From the NCBI GenBank assembly GCA_942159475.1, contig OW804098.1, positions 114,083,916-114,147,915 of the forward strand: a DNA stretch of 64,000 nt, given 5' to 3'. Under the pieces are notes generated by a model. It had not been told where the DNA came from and did no database searches. It saw only the letters and a program-made list of their open reading frames with translations. Shown here piece after piece: positions 50,840 through 61,700 of the stretch; the stretch's first letter is position 1, and every line of letters starts with the position of its first letter. This DNA is from Sthenelais limicola. Taxonomy: Eukaryota > Annelida > Polychaeta > Phyllodocida > Sigalionidae. The translations under genes and the position numbers were made by a program.

Positions 50840-52100
50840 ATTAGCGCGTGTGCTGCCATCTGTTATTATGGAAGAGCCCTAGGGCCGCCCTTCAAGTTGT
50901 TTGGGGGAAAGCAATAAGTCACAGTAGTCGTAGTTTATTAGGCTAGTAAGAACTGTACGACATTGTAGAAAAATGAATTTATGTTAAATTAATCAAATAA
51001 AATCATCCTGTTACATAGGAATCATACTGCAAGACAATGTATAGCTTGCAAATGTTAAAAAAATGATTTAATATTTTTAAATATTTGTGTAGCAGAACTT
51101 CGACAGTCAATGACTGAGAAGTCTTGAACCCTACACATGATAGTAATATTTGTATGCTATAATACTGAGAGGCTAGAAACTTCTCTTAAGCTGGAGACCC
51201 TCTCTGATGGCCGTGTTTCTGCATTAAAGGTATTCAATCAATCAACCAATCAATCATTTGCAAGCTATACATTCCAAATGTATGTGGTTTTGGCACTTAG
51301 GCCTAAAAAAATAGGTTTGTTTCCGATTTAACCCCCCCCCCCCCCCTTGGTATCGCGTAGATTTATAGTATGTTTTGCTATGTTAAACTGGAATTTAACA
51401 AGGCTCGCCTCGGCGACGCGCGGTACAGCAGCGCAAACGTTTCAATTCCAAATATGATTTGCGCACACCGGGCAGTAGTTTCCGAAAAATACGCCAACAA
51501 AATAGCCCTCAATTCTCCTGAACAATTTTGATTGGGGACCGAAATATTCGGGCCCAATATTGCAGAAAAAATCGGTGCCATTGCCAAAATCTCGGGTGAT
51601 TGGCCAAGAAATTTGGTACAGTTGCTGGAAATTGTGCATGATATATTTCAGTAACATGGCAAGAATTTTCGATAAATAATTCGATGATTTGGTCCTATGC
51701 ATTCTGGTTTCGATGGAAAACTACTACGTCATGTTTTTAATATCTTAAATATTTTATTTCGTTTTAATATCCATAATTGGACCAATTTGATAGAACATAG
51801 CAACATCCAAATGCTAGCTCGCCCCAGCATATTTTGCTCATCGGCCATAATTATGTAAATATCCCAAATGTCAAAGAGTGAGCAAGGATACATAAATAGC
51901 AGACATTTCCATAGCTTCTAATCTTCAAAGACCAATGTAACTACCTTGTGGAATGAGTATGCACACAATATAACGGTAACAGTACTTGAATTCTTAAATT
52001 TGGCTGCTGAAATTATTTTTGAAAGGGTTCAAAGCCTGGGTTTCTTCAGTATTTCGGAATCTTTTGGTGTTAGTCTTTCAAACATTCCCTGGATGAAAAT
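50840..52100. other. No gene recognised; poly-C tract
   Basis: Contains an 18-19 base C run at about 51330-51348 and a CpG-rich spot at 51400-51440. No exon supported. Confidence 0.45.
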
Positions 52101-52149
52101 GCAAGGAATGACATAAGAGCTGCGTTGATTGTAGTAGGTTATCCTTTGG

Positions 52150-53130
52150 CAGAACCATTTGTACTTTTTCAAGCATCCTTCCCCACATCTCTCACCCTCA
52201 GTCTTCCTGCATCCTTCCTGGACAGGACGGCATATATCCTAACAACATATCATTAACATTATTGTCGTAAATATCACATGTAAACTTTGTGGTATTAAAT
52301 CGTATTGTACTGTATTGTACTTTTATTACGATATATTTTACACTTGCCATGTTAGTCACCTAGTTCTCTGATACATAAACTTTTATTTTTATTTTATTCT
52401 TTTACCATATCTAAGTCAACTATAGCCTAGTCTCTTTTCCAAACTTCGGTAACTACCCGAAGAATATGTACTCTTTGTAGTACATAAAGGTATGTCGACC
52501 CTTTTGTCTGTTTATATAATCCTCGTCTGTACTCATTTATACTCCTCGAAAAGACAAATAAAAGACTTCTTATCTTATCTTATATATAACATTTTCATCT
52601 TCTAATCTGATTGGTTGGAACAATATAATGGCTATACCTGTGTTATCGACCCTTCACATGTTACCGTATACATGTTATGTAACATTACGTAACATTGTGT
52701 AACCTCATTATCTATCTAATTATCACCTATTAATTATAATATCTCATTATTAAAATCGCTAATTATACTTAGCTACCCAGTCCTGTGCAAGTCTACTTAT
52801 TCATGCTAAGCCATAAGTATTACGTAAGGGCTCCGCCCCCTACTCTTTACCCACATCCTGAAGGAACATATGTACAGATTCTAGTTCATTAAATCAGTTG
52901 CTCGCTCTTCTCACGAAGACCACACGTTCGTTTGTATTCTTCCATCATACCTTAACACTGGCGGACAACTTCCATCATACCTTAACATACATTGTGATAA
53001 ATTACTGCTTGATCTAATTAGTCCAGATATGAATACTAATAATTTGCAATGTTAATACTAATTGATACTAATTAATAATCCTAAAGTGATTACTCATTGT
53101 TACGTCATGATTTCATAACATGACGTAACA
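52150..53130. mobile_element. LINE 3' UTR-like and LTR-like remnants
   Basis: 52150-52585 ends with AATAAA and TCTTA repeats as in LINE tails. Farther on, TTCCATCATACCTTAACA occurs twice (about 52940 and 52968) separated by CTGGCGGACAAC, which may be an LTR boundary. Neither is firmly established. Confidence 0.3.
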
Positions 53131-53779
53131 TTTTCAGTACACCTTTTTTAAACACATGATGATGGAGAAAAACTTCCTCCATAACAAGAAAGAATATGGG
53201 TTATTCTGAACGAATTAGACAGTAAGGTTGGGGAGAATATAAAGGCCATTTCATCAAATTACCTAAAATTGCACTAATGTGAGAAAATGGCAAATGCTTT
53301 GGTTCAGAATTTTTTTTTCTGTAATGGAACATGATGGCACTATTGTTAAAAACAATATTATATTATATATTCATTTTACTTTTGCAAATTTGTGAAAATT
53401 TTCAATGGATTGGACATTATCTTGATGACTTCACCCATATTGGCGCGAAAATTCAAAATGGCAACTGCGTTTTGCTTGAGAGCCTAAATATTTGGATATT
53501 TCGGGTCGTACAGAGTATTCCACCGAAATCTAACAAGTCTTAATAGACTAACTGTTTGGATTAACGATCGAGATCGATATGTAGGATTGTCATGATTTGA
53601 ACAACGCGCCCGTGTTTGTTTGTTTTTATGCATCTATGTATTCTATTGTATTTTTATTTTTTATTTTAATTCTTTCTATTTTTCTATCTTTATTTATAAA
53701 AACATTACGTTATGTGTGAAAAACAACTTCACCTTTAAATAAATTAATTGTATAACATTTTTGGTTGAATAACATCTTC

Positions 53780-53891
53780 CCTTGTATTATTCATTTAAAT
53801 TGGTAATTTAGAATCAGCAAACTCTGAGAACAATGTACCCTCGTTGCACAATGTTTTTGACTGAATAAAAATCTTTAAATACAAATACATA
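53780..53891 (+). mobile_element. LINE 3' terminal fragment
   Basis: GTTGCACAATGTTTTTGACTG, AATAAA and TTTAAATACAAATACAT match the end at 2040-2093. It abuts the SLC46-like exon at 53914. Confidence 0.55.
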
Positions 53892-53913
53892 TGAAGCAAT
53901 GCTTGGTACTCAC

Positions 53914-54073
53914 ACGAGGAGGACAGCTGCTGCGACATAGAAGACTGACATGACAAGGTACACAGCACTGGGGTAGCCATGCTCCTGGGTATAAGAGTAG
54001 ATGGGGTTGAAGATAACAGTACCAACTATATCACACCCTGCCTCTATCACACCAACACCCGCGTAAACTGCAC
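53914..54073 (-). CDS. SLC46-like gene, downstream exon
   Basis: On the minus strand: acceptor TTTGCTAG, donor GTGAGT. It encodes E-A-G-C-D-I-V-G-T-V-I-F-N-P-I-Y and a helix ending V-A-A-A-V-L-L-V (TM11-12 region). Leaves in phase 2. Confidence 0.75.
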
Positions 54074-56049
54074 CTAGCAAACAATAACAATTCCACGTGA
54101 ATCAAGCCAGTCTCAAACACACCATATGTGATGTGTTCCAGGAAAATGAGTCATAAGTCGCAAAAGTGACATTTTTCAAAGTGTTTTTGTCACAAGATCA
54201 GATTATTGGAATGTTCTGATTTTTTGAGAGGTTATCACTTAGACTTATATCAATCGGTGTATCACATTTCAGGACAATCTATATAATATATCCTTTAGTT
54301 TTAAAGGTCCTTATATGGACTACATTTAGTTACTTTACGGTTCATTGACCCCCAGAAGTATTGGAATTTTTTTTTTTTTCAAAAACGAAAATATCTAACT
54401 TAAAATCTAGAAATACTCATAAGATTATTAGACTGTTTACTATCATTGGAATCCCCTTGATCTGATCTTTTCAAATCTAATGGTATCTCACAATCTATTT
54501 TTTTGCGACTTATGACTCATTTTTCTAAAACGGATCACATATACCTGCAAATGCTGCACCTAAATTTTTAACTAAATTTTTGTCTCAGCCTCAGCTGATA
54601 ACATTGTATCCAGTAGTACAATATGTTGTTCCCTGAATCAAAAACTTAAAAAAAATCAATATGTCTCATGGGCTGGAGGTTTTGACCAACTAGCACCAAA
54701 AGGCATTGGGTTGCTACAGGGCATTAAATGGATGAAATAGTCAAATGGAGCATAGGCCCTGCATAGGGAGAATGCACTCAACATGAAATAATATTATGTT
54801 GATCTAAGCAAAATATGTATTGATAATGCAATAATCATGAGTAGTATTTTATTGGGGAAACAAAAGTCTCCATGTGTAGCACTAGGTGCCATATATGATG
54901 TCAAATAATATATCTATTCACTGCCTTGAAAGTCATAATCACATAATAGGGCAACTCCACTATAGACAAAAAACGGAGCCGACAGGCAAAATCTGTCGTC
55001 GACATGCCTAAAAATTTGGCGCACAAAAATCACTAGTGGAAGAGGGGTAAAATAGGTTATCAGCAACACATTTATTTGTTGCCAACAGTTGCAAAATATC
55101 TAACTTGATTAGATATTTCGTCGCAAAAAATTCGTCGCAGCCGTTTTTTGCCGTTTTTCCCATAGTGGAGTCCCTGCATAATAGGACGACTGCACTATAG
55201 AAAAAAACAGCGCCGACAGGCCTAAAAATTCGGCGCACAAAAATCACTAGTGGAAGGGCTAGGGCTTTGGGAGAGCGGGAAAGAAATTACTTGATTGATT
55301 CTGACAATATCATTGCCCAGAAACCAGTATTATAATGTGAGTTCCAACTTATAAACCATAATTGAGCTGTATGCCCTGCAAGTGTTCCAGCCCAGTATTT
55401 TACTTTACGGGCCCAAGGTGGTACTCCACAGGTAACTGGATTGAATTTTGAATAGGTTTTATTTACACATAGCCTACAGTACCTGTTGAGTATGGTTTGA
55501 GAGATAGTCTTTGAACCGTGATACCTCTTGTCAGTCAACTTTTTTTTTTTAAATATTTTTATTGGCCACATTTCATTACAAAAACTTTATTTCATCTTCA
55601 ATTCAAAATTTACGCATAACAAACAGCGCTGTTATATTTCATGCGTTGCCCGAAACTAACAATTACGGTGGTACTTATCTGACTTCGAAATTATAATAAC
55701 AGTGCTCATTACCTCTATAAGTTCGCAGTTACATAAAAAATTAATTGGCTGTTCAATCTGAATCAAATTCTTTGCACTGTCTTCGAAAATTCAATACAAT
55801 CTGTTCGTAGTACAATACCTAGTTCTTGCCTTACTAACATATCAATTATTCTAATCAACAGGTACATCTCATATAAACACTACCCAGCTGATCAACTCAA
55901 CTGGTCTGTTCTAGTCAATGATCATCAGGTTAGGTCGATTTCGTCGCAGGATAAAAATAACTTACCCACTTCATTAGGCTGCACTATCTTGGATAATAGG
56001 GCACGGATGGTCGGGGTGATCAGTAAATATGTCACATAGAATGCTGTAC
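53914..56049 (-). CDS. SLC46-like MFS transporter, two exons of a partial gene
   Basis: Exons 56049-55966 and 54073-53914, read on the minus strand, join in phase 1. The protein reads T-A-F-Y-V-T-Y-L-L-I-T-P-T-I-R-A-L-L-S-K-I-V-Q-P-N-E-V-G, then A-V-Y-A-G-V-G-V-I-E and I-F-N-P-I-Y-S, then a final hydrophobic helix. The (R-x-x-x)-S-K-x-V-x-x-x-E-x-G motif after a helix is characteristic of the SLC46 (proton-coupled folate transporter-like) group of major-facilitator carriers, corresponding to TM10-TM12. The role is a membrane carrier, substrate not deducible. The 5' exons lie at higher coordinates, and the last exon below 53914 was not found. Confidence 0.72.
54128..54538. mobile_element. MITE family A, complete copy (opposite orientation)
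   Basis: 411 bp with GTGATGTGTTCCAGGAAAAT and a CGGATCAC end, flanked by ATAT on both sides; lies in the SLC46-like intron. Confidence 0.85.
54953..55265. repeat. Partly palindromic repeat, two related units
   Basis: Units at 54953 (AACTCCACTATAGACAAAAA, GCCGACAGGC, CACAAAAATCACTAGTGGAA) and 55183 (same words, shorter). The stretch GTTTTTTGCCGTTTTTCCCA near 55142-55177 is the inverted counterpart of the first unit. Looks like a MITE plus a partial duplicate. Confidence 0.6.
55543..55870 (-). mobile_element. Possible 3' end of a Tx1/L1-type LINE
   Basis: A T run (55543-55553) followed by TTTTTATTGGCCACATTTC resembles a poly-A tail and polyadenylation signal on the minus strand, as in the element at 45977. 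No coding part is recognised. Confidence 0.3.
55966..56049 (-). CDS. SLC46-like gene, upstream exon
   Basis: 84 bp on the minus strand: acceptor CTATTCCTCAG, donor GTAAGT. It encodes a hydrophobic helix end and the I-R-A-L-L-S-K-I-V-Q-P-N-E-V-G motif. Entered in phase 2, left in phase 1. Confidence 0.75.
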
Positions 56050-56477
56050 CTGAGGAATAGTCATTAATAAATAATAAAGGGCTAAAATTGATAAAGGGCT
56101 AATGAGCCTGAAAACGTCGGACCCCTGAATAAACAAACCTACAACTCATCCCTCCGTCCCTGTCCTTCTTCCGTTCTGAGCTAAATCCTTACCTTGAGAT
56201 TCATTAATAAATAATCCTGTTGATATGTATTTAAAAATTATTTCAGTTCAAAACTAGGACATTAAAAGTCATTATTTTACATTATAATATTTACATAAAA
56301 AAAACTTTACAATGATGGAAGTCGCTTATGACTTACTAACACTAAACTATAACTTACTGACTAACATCCAACCATAACTTACTGGTGATATATTTAATTA
56401 GTTTCTATTCTATTACCTGTACCCCTTTTTCTTCCCACTCTTCTGCCCCCATCCTTTTTACACCGCCATTACTATAT

Positions 56478-56884
56478 GTGATTGGTTCTAGGAAAATGAG
56501 TCATAAGTCGTAGAAAATGGATTTTGAGATATCACAATATTTGAAAAGATGAGATCAAGCTGATTCCAATGATAGTAAACACTGGGATACCTAATACGTG
56601 TTTCTATATTTTAAGTTTGATATTTTTACTTTTGAAACAAAAAGTTTGCAATGTTTCTAGATGGGTAATTACCAGTAAATATACTAAATATACTTCATAC
56701 AAAGGTCTTCAAAACGCAGGGATATATTTAATACAATTTCCTGAAATTTGTTACATGGATTCATATGACCATAAGTGCTAAACCCTCTGATTATCAGAAC
56801 ATTTCAATAAAGAGATCTTGTGAAAAAAACACTTTGAAAAATATCAATTTTGCTACTTATGACTCATTTTCCTGAAACACATCA
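56478..56884. mobile_element. MITE family A, complete copy
   Basis: 407 bp, GTGATTGGTTCTAGGAAAAT to CTGAAACACATCAC. Flanks are ATAT and AAAT (one mismatch). Confidence 0.85.
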
Positions 56885-56969
56885 CAAATTGTGAGGACTG
56901 AGTGCCAGCTAGGATGCGACCAGGAAGCGACATGACCTGGACTTGACTTGGTTGTCACATTATGGACTT

Positions 56970-58292
56970 GGGTCAGATTTCCAGAAAATGTACAATTGGC
57001 AGCTGTACACATTTAGGACATTCTCCTGAATTAGGCTGAAAAATGTAGAATACCGGGTATATCTGAGTATTTTTGGTGTTGCATTGATTTAAAGTATCAG
57101 TTCTATTATGTTAAATCGCATTTTGAAGCTCATTTTTGTCTTAAAGGCCGGGCACAAGATCCATCTGCAGACCGACCGGTCGGCGATTAACGTCTAACTC
57201 CTCCCCACACCCCTTATATGGCTGGGATAAACTTTGACCCTATCCCATCACCCCCCGCGCTACTAAGCCTTTGTTTTGAGTTTGGATGGAGAAGTAGTGG
57301 CCGTTATTGCAGCTTAGTAGCATATAGACAGAGGTACACTTTAATATCAATTAATATCTGGCGATTGCAGGTCTTTAATTACGAAAATAAAGAGGTTGGA
57401 TTGCACTGAGTATCTTGGGTAGTCTAGAGGGTACAACCGTTGGTAATGTTTGTTCATCAGTTACAAGTGTCACAGCCTAATCTGCCCCCTCACATTTAGG
57501 CACAAGACCATGTTTATCTAATTATCCATGCCAGTTACAATGTCAAAGTAAATCATTGAATACACTGTCTGACATGGCTTTAGACTCTTGTCTAAGACTA
57601 GGTTTAGTGTTTCAAGTTTGTATATATGATTCCTGTCCTATCCCATGTGTGTTGCCTTGTCTGTAAGGTCAGTTCACTTCGGACCTGGGGCTTGGTAGAA
57701 GTCTTTTCTGGGCATACACAGGACTATTGAGAGATACACTCCTGAGCTGTGTGGATTTTGAATGTATATCTAGCCCCTACAATAGTTTGGCATTGAGTCA
57801 TTTGGAATATATCTAACCCACCTTCTCTCCCATACATGGGCCATCAGTGGCAGGAAAGGGATGTGGGTGAGAGGGGAAGGGCAGCACATGGAGTAGCCAT
57901 GTGCTTGGTATGTATGTATGTACACACGCTGCATGGTTACTATGGATACCTACCTGTCAATCATTCCCTGGCTAATGGTTCTCATATTTACAAATTTTTC
58001 ATGAAAAAACTGAATTTACACTTCTCTATGGATATGACTAAATCAACTATTTATGAAGATATGACCTGTATACATTCATGTATATGTTCAGGAACTTTGT
58101 AGGTAAGTGGTTCATTATAATTCATCTTATCTGGAAGAATATTACCCCTAGTTGGTTATGAGTCTATGGTTTGAATGTATAGGGAGGACTGCTGGGCAGA
58201 GCCATAGGCCGTTTATATATGCTGTGCCCGGCCTTTAAATGTGGGCTATTTGAGAGGATTGGTGAAGGCGAATTGTACATTTTCTGAAAATC
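56970..58292. mobile_element. MITE family B split by a TTAA element
   Basis: Left part 56970-57144 and right part 58235-58292 rejoin into a normal family B copy (GGGTCAGATTTCCAGAAAAT to TTTCTGAAAATCTGGCCC) once the element at 57145-58234 is removed. Confidence 0.8.
57145..58234. mobile_element. TIR element with TTAA target site
   Basis: 1090 bp with inverted ends AGGCCGGGCACA / TGTGCCCGGCCT and TTAA on both sides (57141-57144, 58235-58238). TTAA duplication is typical of piggyBac-type transposons. No transposase frame, so non-autonomous. Confidence 0.82.
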
Positions 58293-58605
58293 TGGCCCAC
58301 TTGTCATTCAGCTAGACGCAACTCTGTTCCTACTTTCGATCCGACCATGGACATAGCTGTTGCAGCTGCTACAACCCTATTTTGACATCACCCCTAAATT
58401 GTCAGGTGCTATTAAACTTTGATTCTATAACCTCTTGTACTTTGGTGATATATTTCCACTGTCTGCTACAGTATACGTTAATAAATGACAGCCTAATGGC
58501 TCGACGAAAATAACATCTAACCATAACTATTACCTGTAGTTTTATTTGTCTCTATGGTACTGCATCAAGTAGAAAACCTGTACTGGTTAGGTGTCTTATT
58601 AAATA

Positions 58606-58757
58606 GATTGTCTTGAAATTTAATACATCGATTGATATACCTACAAGTGATAAACCCTCCAAAAATTAGAACATTCCAATAATGTAATCTTGTGGAAAAA
58701 ACACTTTGAAAAATATCAATTTTGCGACTTATGACTCACTTACTTGAAACACATAAC
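58606..58757. mobile_element. MITE family A, right part
   Basis: From GTCTTGAAATTTAATACATCG to ACTTGAAACACATAAC. The minisatellite starts immediately after its terminus. Confidence 0.7.
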
Positions 58758-61700
58758 CTTAACCTACTGACTAACATCTATCCATAATTAACTCACTGGC
58801 TAACATCTATCTATAATTAACTTACTGGCTAACATCTATCTATAATTAACCTACTGGCTAACATCTATCCATAATTAACCTACTGGCTAACATCTATCCA
58901 TAATTAACTCACTTGCTAACATCTATCCATAATTAACTTACTGGCAAACATCTATCCATAATTAACTTACTGGCTAACATCTATCCATAATTAACTCACT
59001 GGCTAACATCTATCTATAATTAACCTACTGGCTAACATCTATCCATAATTAACTTACTGGCTAACATCTATCCATAATTAACTCACTGCCTAACATCTAT
59101 CCATAGTTAACTCACTGGCTAACGCTAACATCTATCCATAGTTAACTCACTGACTAACATCTATCCATAATTAACTTACTGGCTAACATCTATCCATAAC
59201 TAACTTATTGGCTAACATCTATCCATAATTAACTTACTGGCTAACATCTATCCATAATTAACCTACCGGCTAACATCTATCCATAATTAACTCACTGGCT
59301 AACATCTATCCATAATTAACCTACTGGCTAACATCTATCCATAATTAACTTACTGGCTAACATCTATCCATAATTAACTCACTGGCTAACATCTATCCAT
59401 AATTAACTTACTGGCTAACATCTATCCATAATTAACCTACTGGCTAACATCTATCCATAATTAACCTACTGGCTAACATCTATCCATAATTAACCTACTG
59501 GCTAACATCTATCCATAATTAACTTACTGGCTAACATCTATCCATAATTAACCTACTGGCTAACATCTATCCATAATTAACTTACTGGCTAACATCTATC
59601 CATAATTAACCTACTGGCTAACATCTATCCATAATTAACCTACTGGCTAACATCTATCCATAATTAACTTACTGGCTAACATCTATCCATAATTAACCTA
59701 CCGGCTAACATCTATCCATAATTAACCTACTGGCTAACATCTATCCATAATTAACCTACTGGCTAACATCCATCCATAATTAACTCACTGGCTAACATCT
59801 ATCCATAATTAACTTACTGGCTAACATCTATCCATAATTAACCTACTGGCTAACATCTATCCATAATTAACCTACTGACTAACATCCATCCATAATTAAC
59901 TCACTGGCTAACATCTATCCATAATTAACCTACTGGCTAACATCTATCCATAATTACCTTCTGGCTAACATCTATCCATAATTAACCTACTGACTAACAT
60001 CCATCCATAATTAACCTACTGGCTAACATCTATCCATAATTAACCTACTGGCTAACATCTATCCATAATTAACCTACTGGCTAACATCTATCCATAATTA
60101 ACTCACTTGCTAACATCTATCCATAATTAACTCACTGGCTAACATCTATCCATAATTAACTCACTGGCTAACATCTATCCATAATTAACCTACTGGCTAA
60201 CATCTATCCATAATTAACCTACTGGCTAACATCTATCCATAATTAACTCACTTGCTAACATCTATCCATAATTAACCTACTGGCTAACATCTATCCATAA
60301 TTAACTCACTTGCTAACATCTATCCATAATTAACCTACTGGCTAACATCTATCCATAATTAACTCACTGGCTAACATCTATCCATAATTAACCTACTGGC
60401 TAACATCTATCCATAATTAACTTACTGGCTAACATCTATCCATAATTAACTCACTGGCTAACATCTATCCATAATTAACTTACTGGCTAACATCTATCCA
60501 TAGTTAACCTACTGGCTAACATCTATCCATAATTAACTCACTGGCTAACATCTATCCATAATTAACCTACTGGCTAACATCTATCCATAATTAACTCACT
60601 TGCTAACATCTATCCATAATTAACCTACTGGCTAACATCTATCCATAATTAACCTACTGACTAACATCCATCCATAATTAACCTACTGGCTAACATCTAT
60701 CCATAATTAACTTCTATCCATAATTAACCTACTGGCTAACATCTATCCATAATTAACTTACTGACTAACATCTATCCATAATTAACCTACCGGCTAACAT
60801 CTATTCATAATTAACTTACTGGCTAACATCTATCCATAATTAACCTACTGGCTAACATCTATCCATAATTAACCTACTGGCTAACATCTATCCATAATTA
60901 ACTCACTGGCTAACATCTATCTATAATTAACCTACTGACTAACATCCATCCATAATTAACTCACTGACTAACATCTATCCATAATTAACCTACCGGCTAA
61001 CATCTATCCATAATTAACCTACTGGCTAACATCTATCCATAATTAACTCACTTGCTAACATCTATCCATAATTAACCTACTGGCTAACATCTATCCATAA
61101 TTAACCTACCGGCTAATATCTATCCAAAATTAACCTACCGGCTAACATCTATCCATAATTAACCTACTGGCTAACATCTATCCATAATTAACTCACTGGC
61201 TAACATCTATCCATAATTAACTCACTGGCTAACATCTATCCATAATTAACCTACTGGCTAACATCCATCCATAATTAACTCACTGACTAACATCTATCCA
61301 TAAGTAACCTACCGGCTAACATCTATCCATAATTAACCTACTGGCTAACATCTATCCATAATTAACTCACTGGCTAACATCTATCCATAATTAACTCACT
61401 TGCTAACATCTATCCATAATTAACCTACTGGCTAACATCTATCCATAATTAACTCACTTGCTAACATCTATCCATAATTAACCTACTGGCTAACATCTAT
61501 CCATAATTAACCTACTGACTAACATCCATCCATAATTAACCTACTGGCTAACATCTATCCATAATTAACTTCTATCCATAATTAACCTACTGGCTAACAT
61601 CTATCCATAATTAACTTACTGACTAACATCTATCCATAATTAACTTACTGGCTAACATCTATCCATAATTAACCTACTGGCTAACATCTATCCATAACTA

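Noticed and set aside
50621..50882. Small protein frames over the tRNA gene on both strands
   Set aside because: They are translations of the tRNA-Leu sequence.
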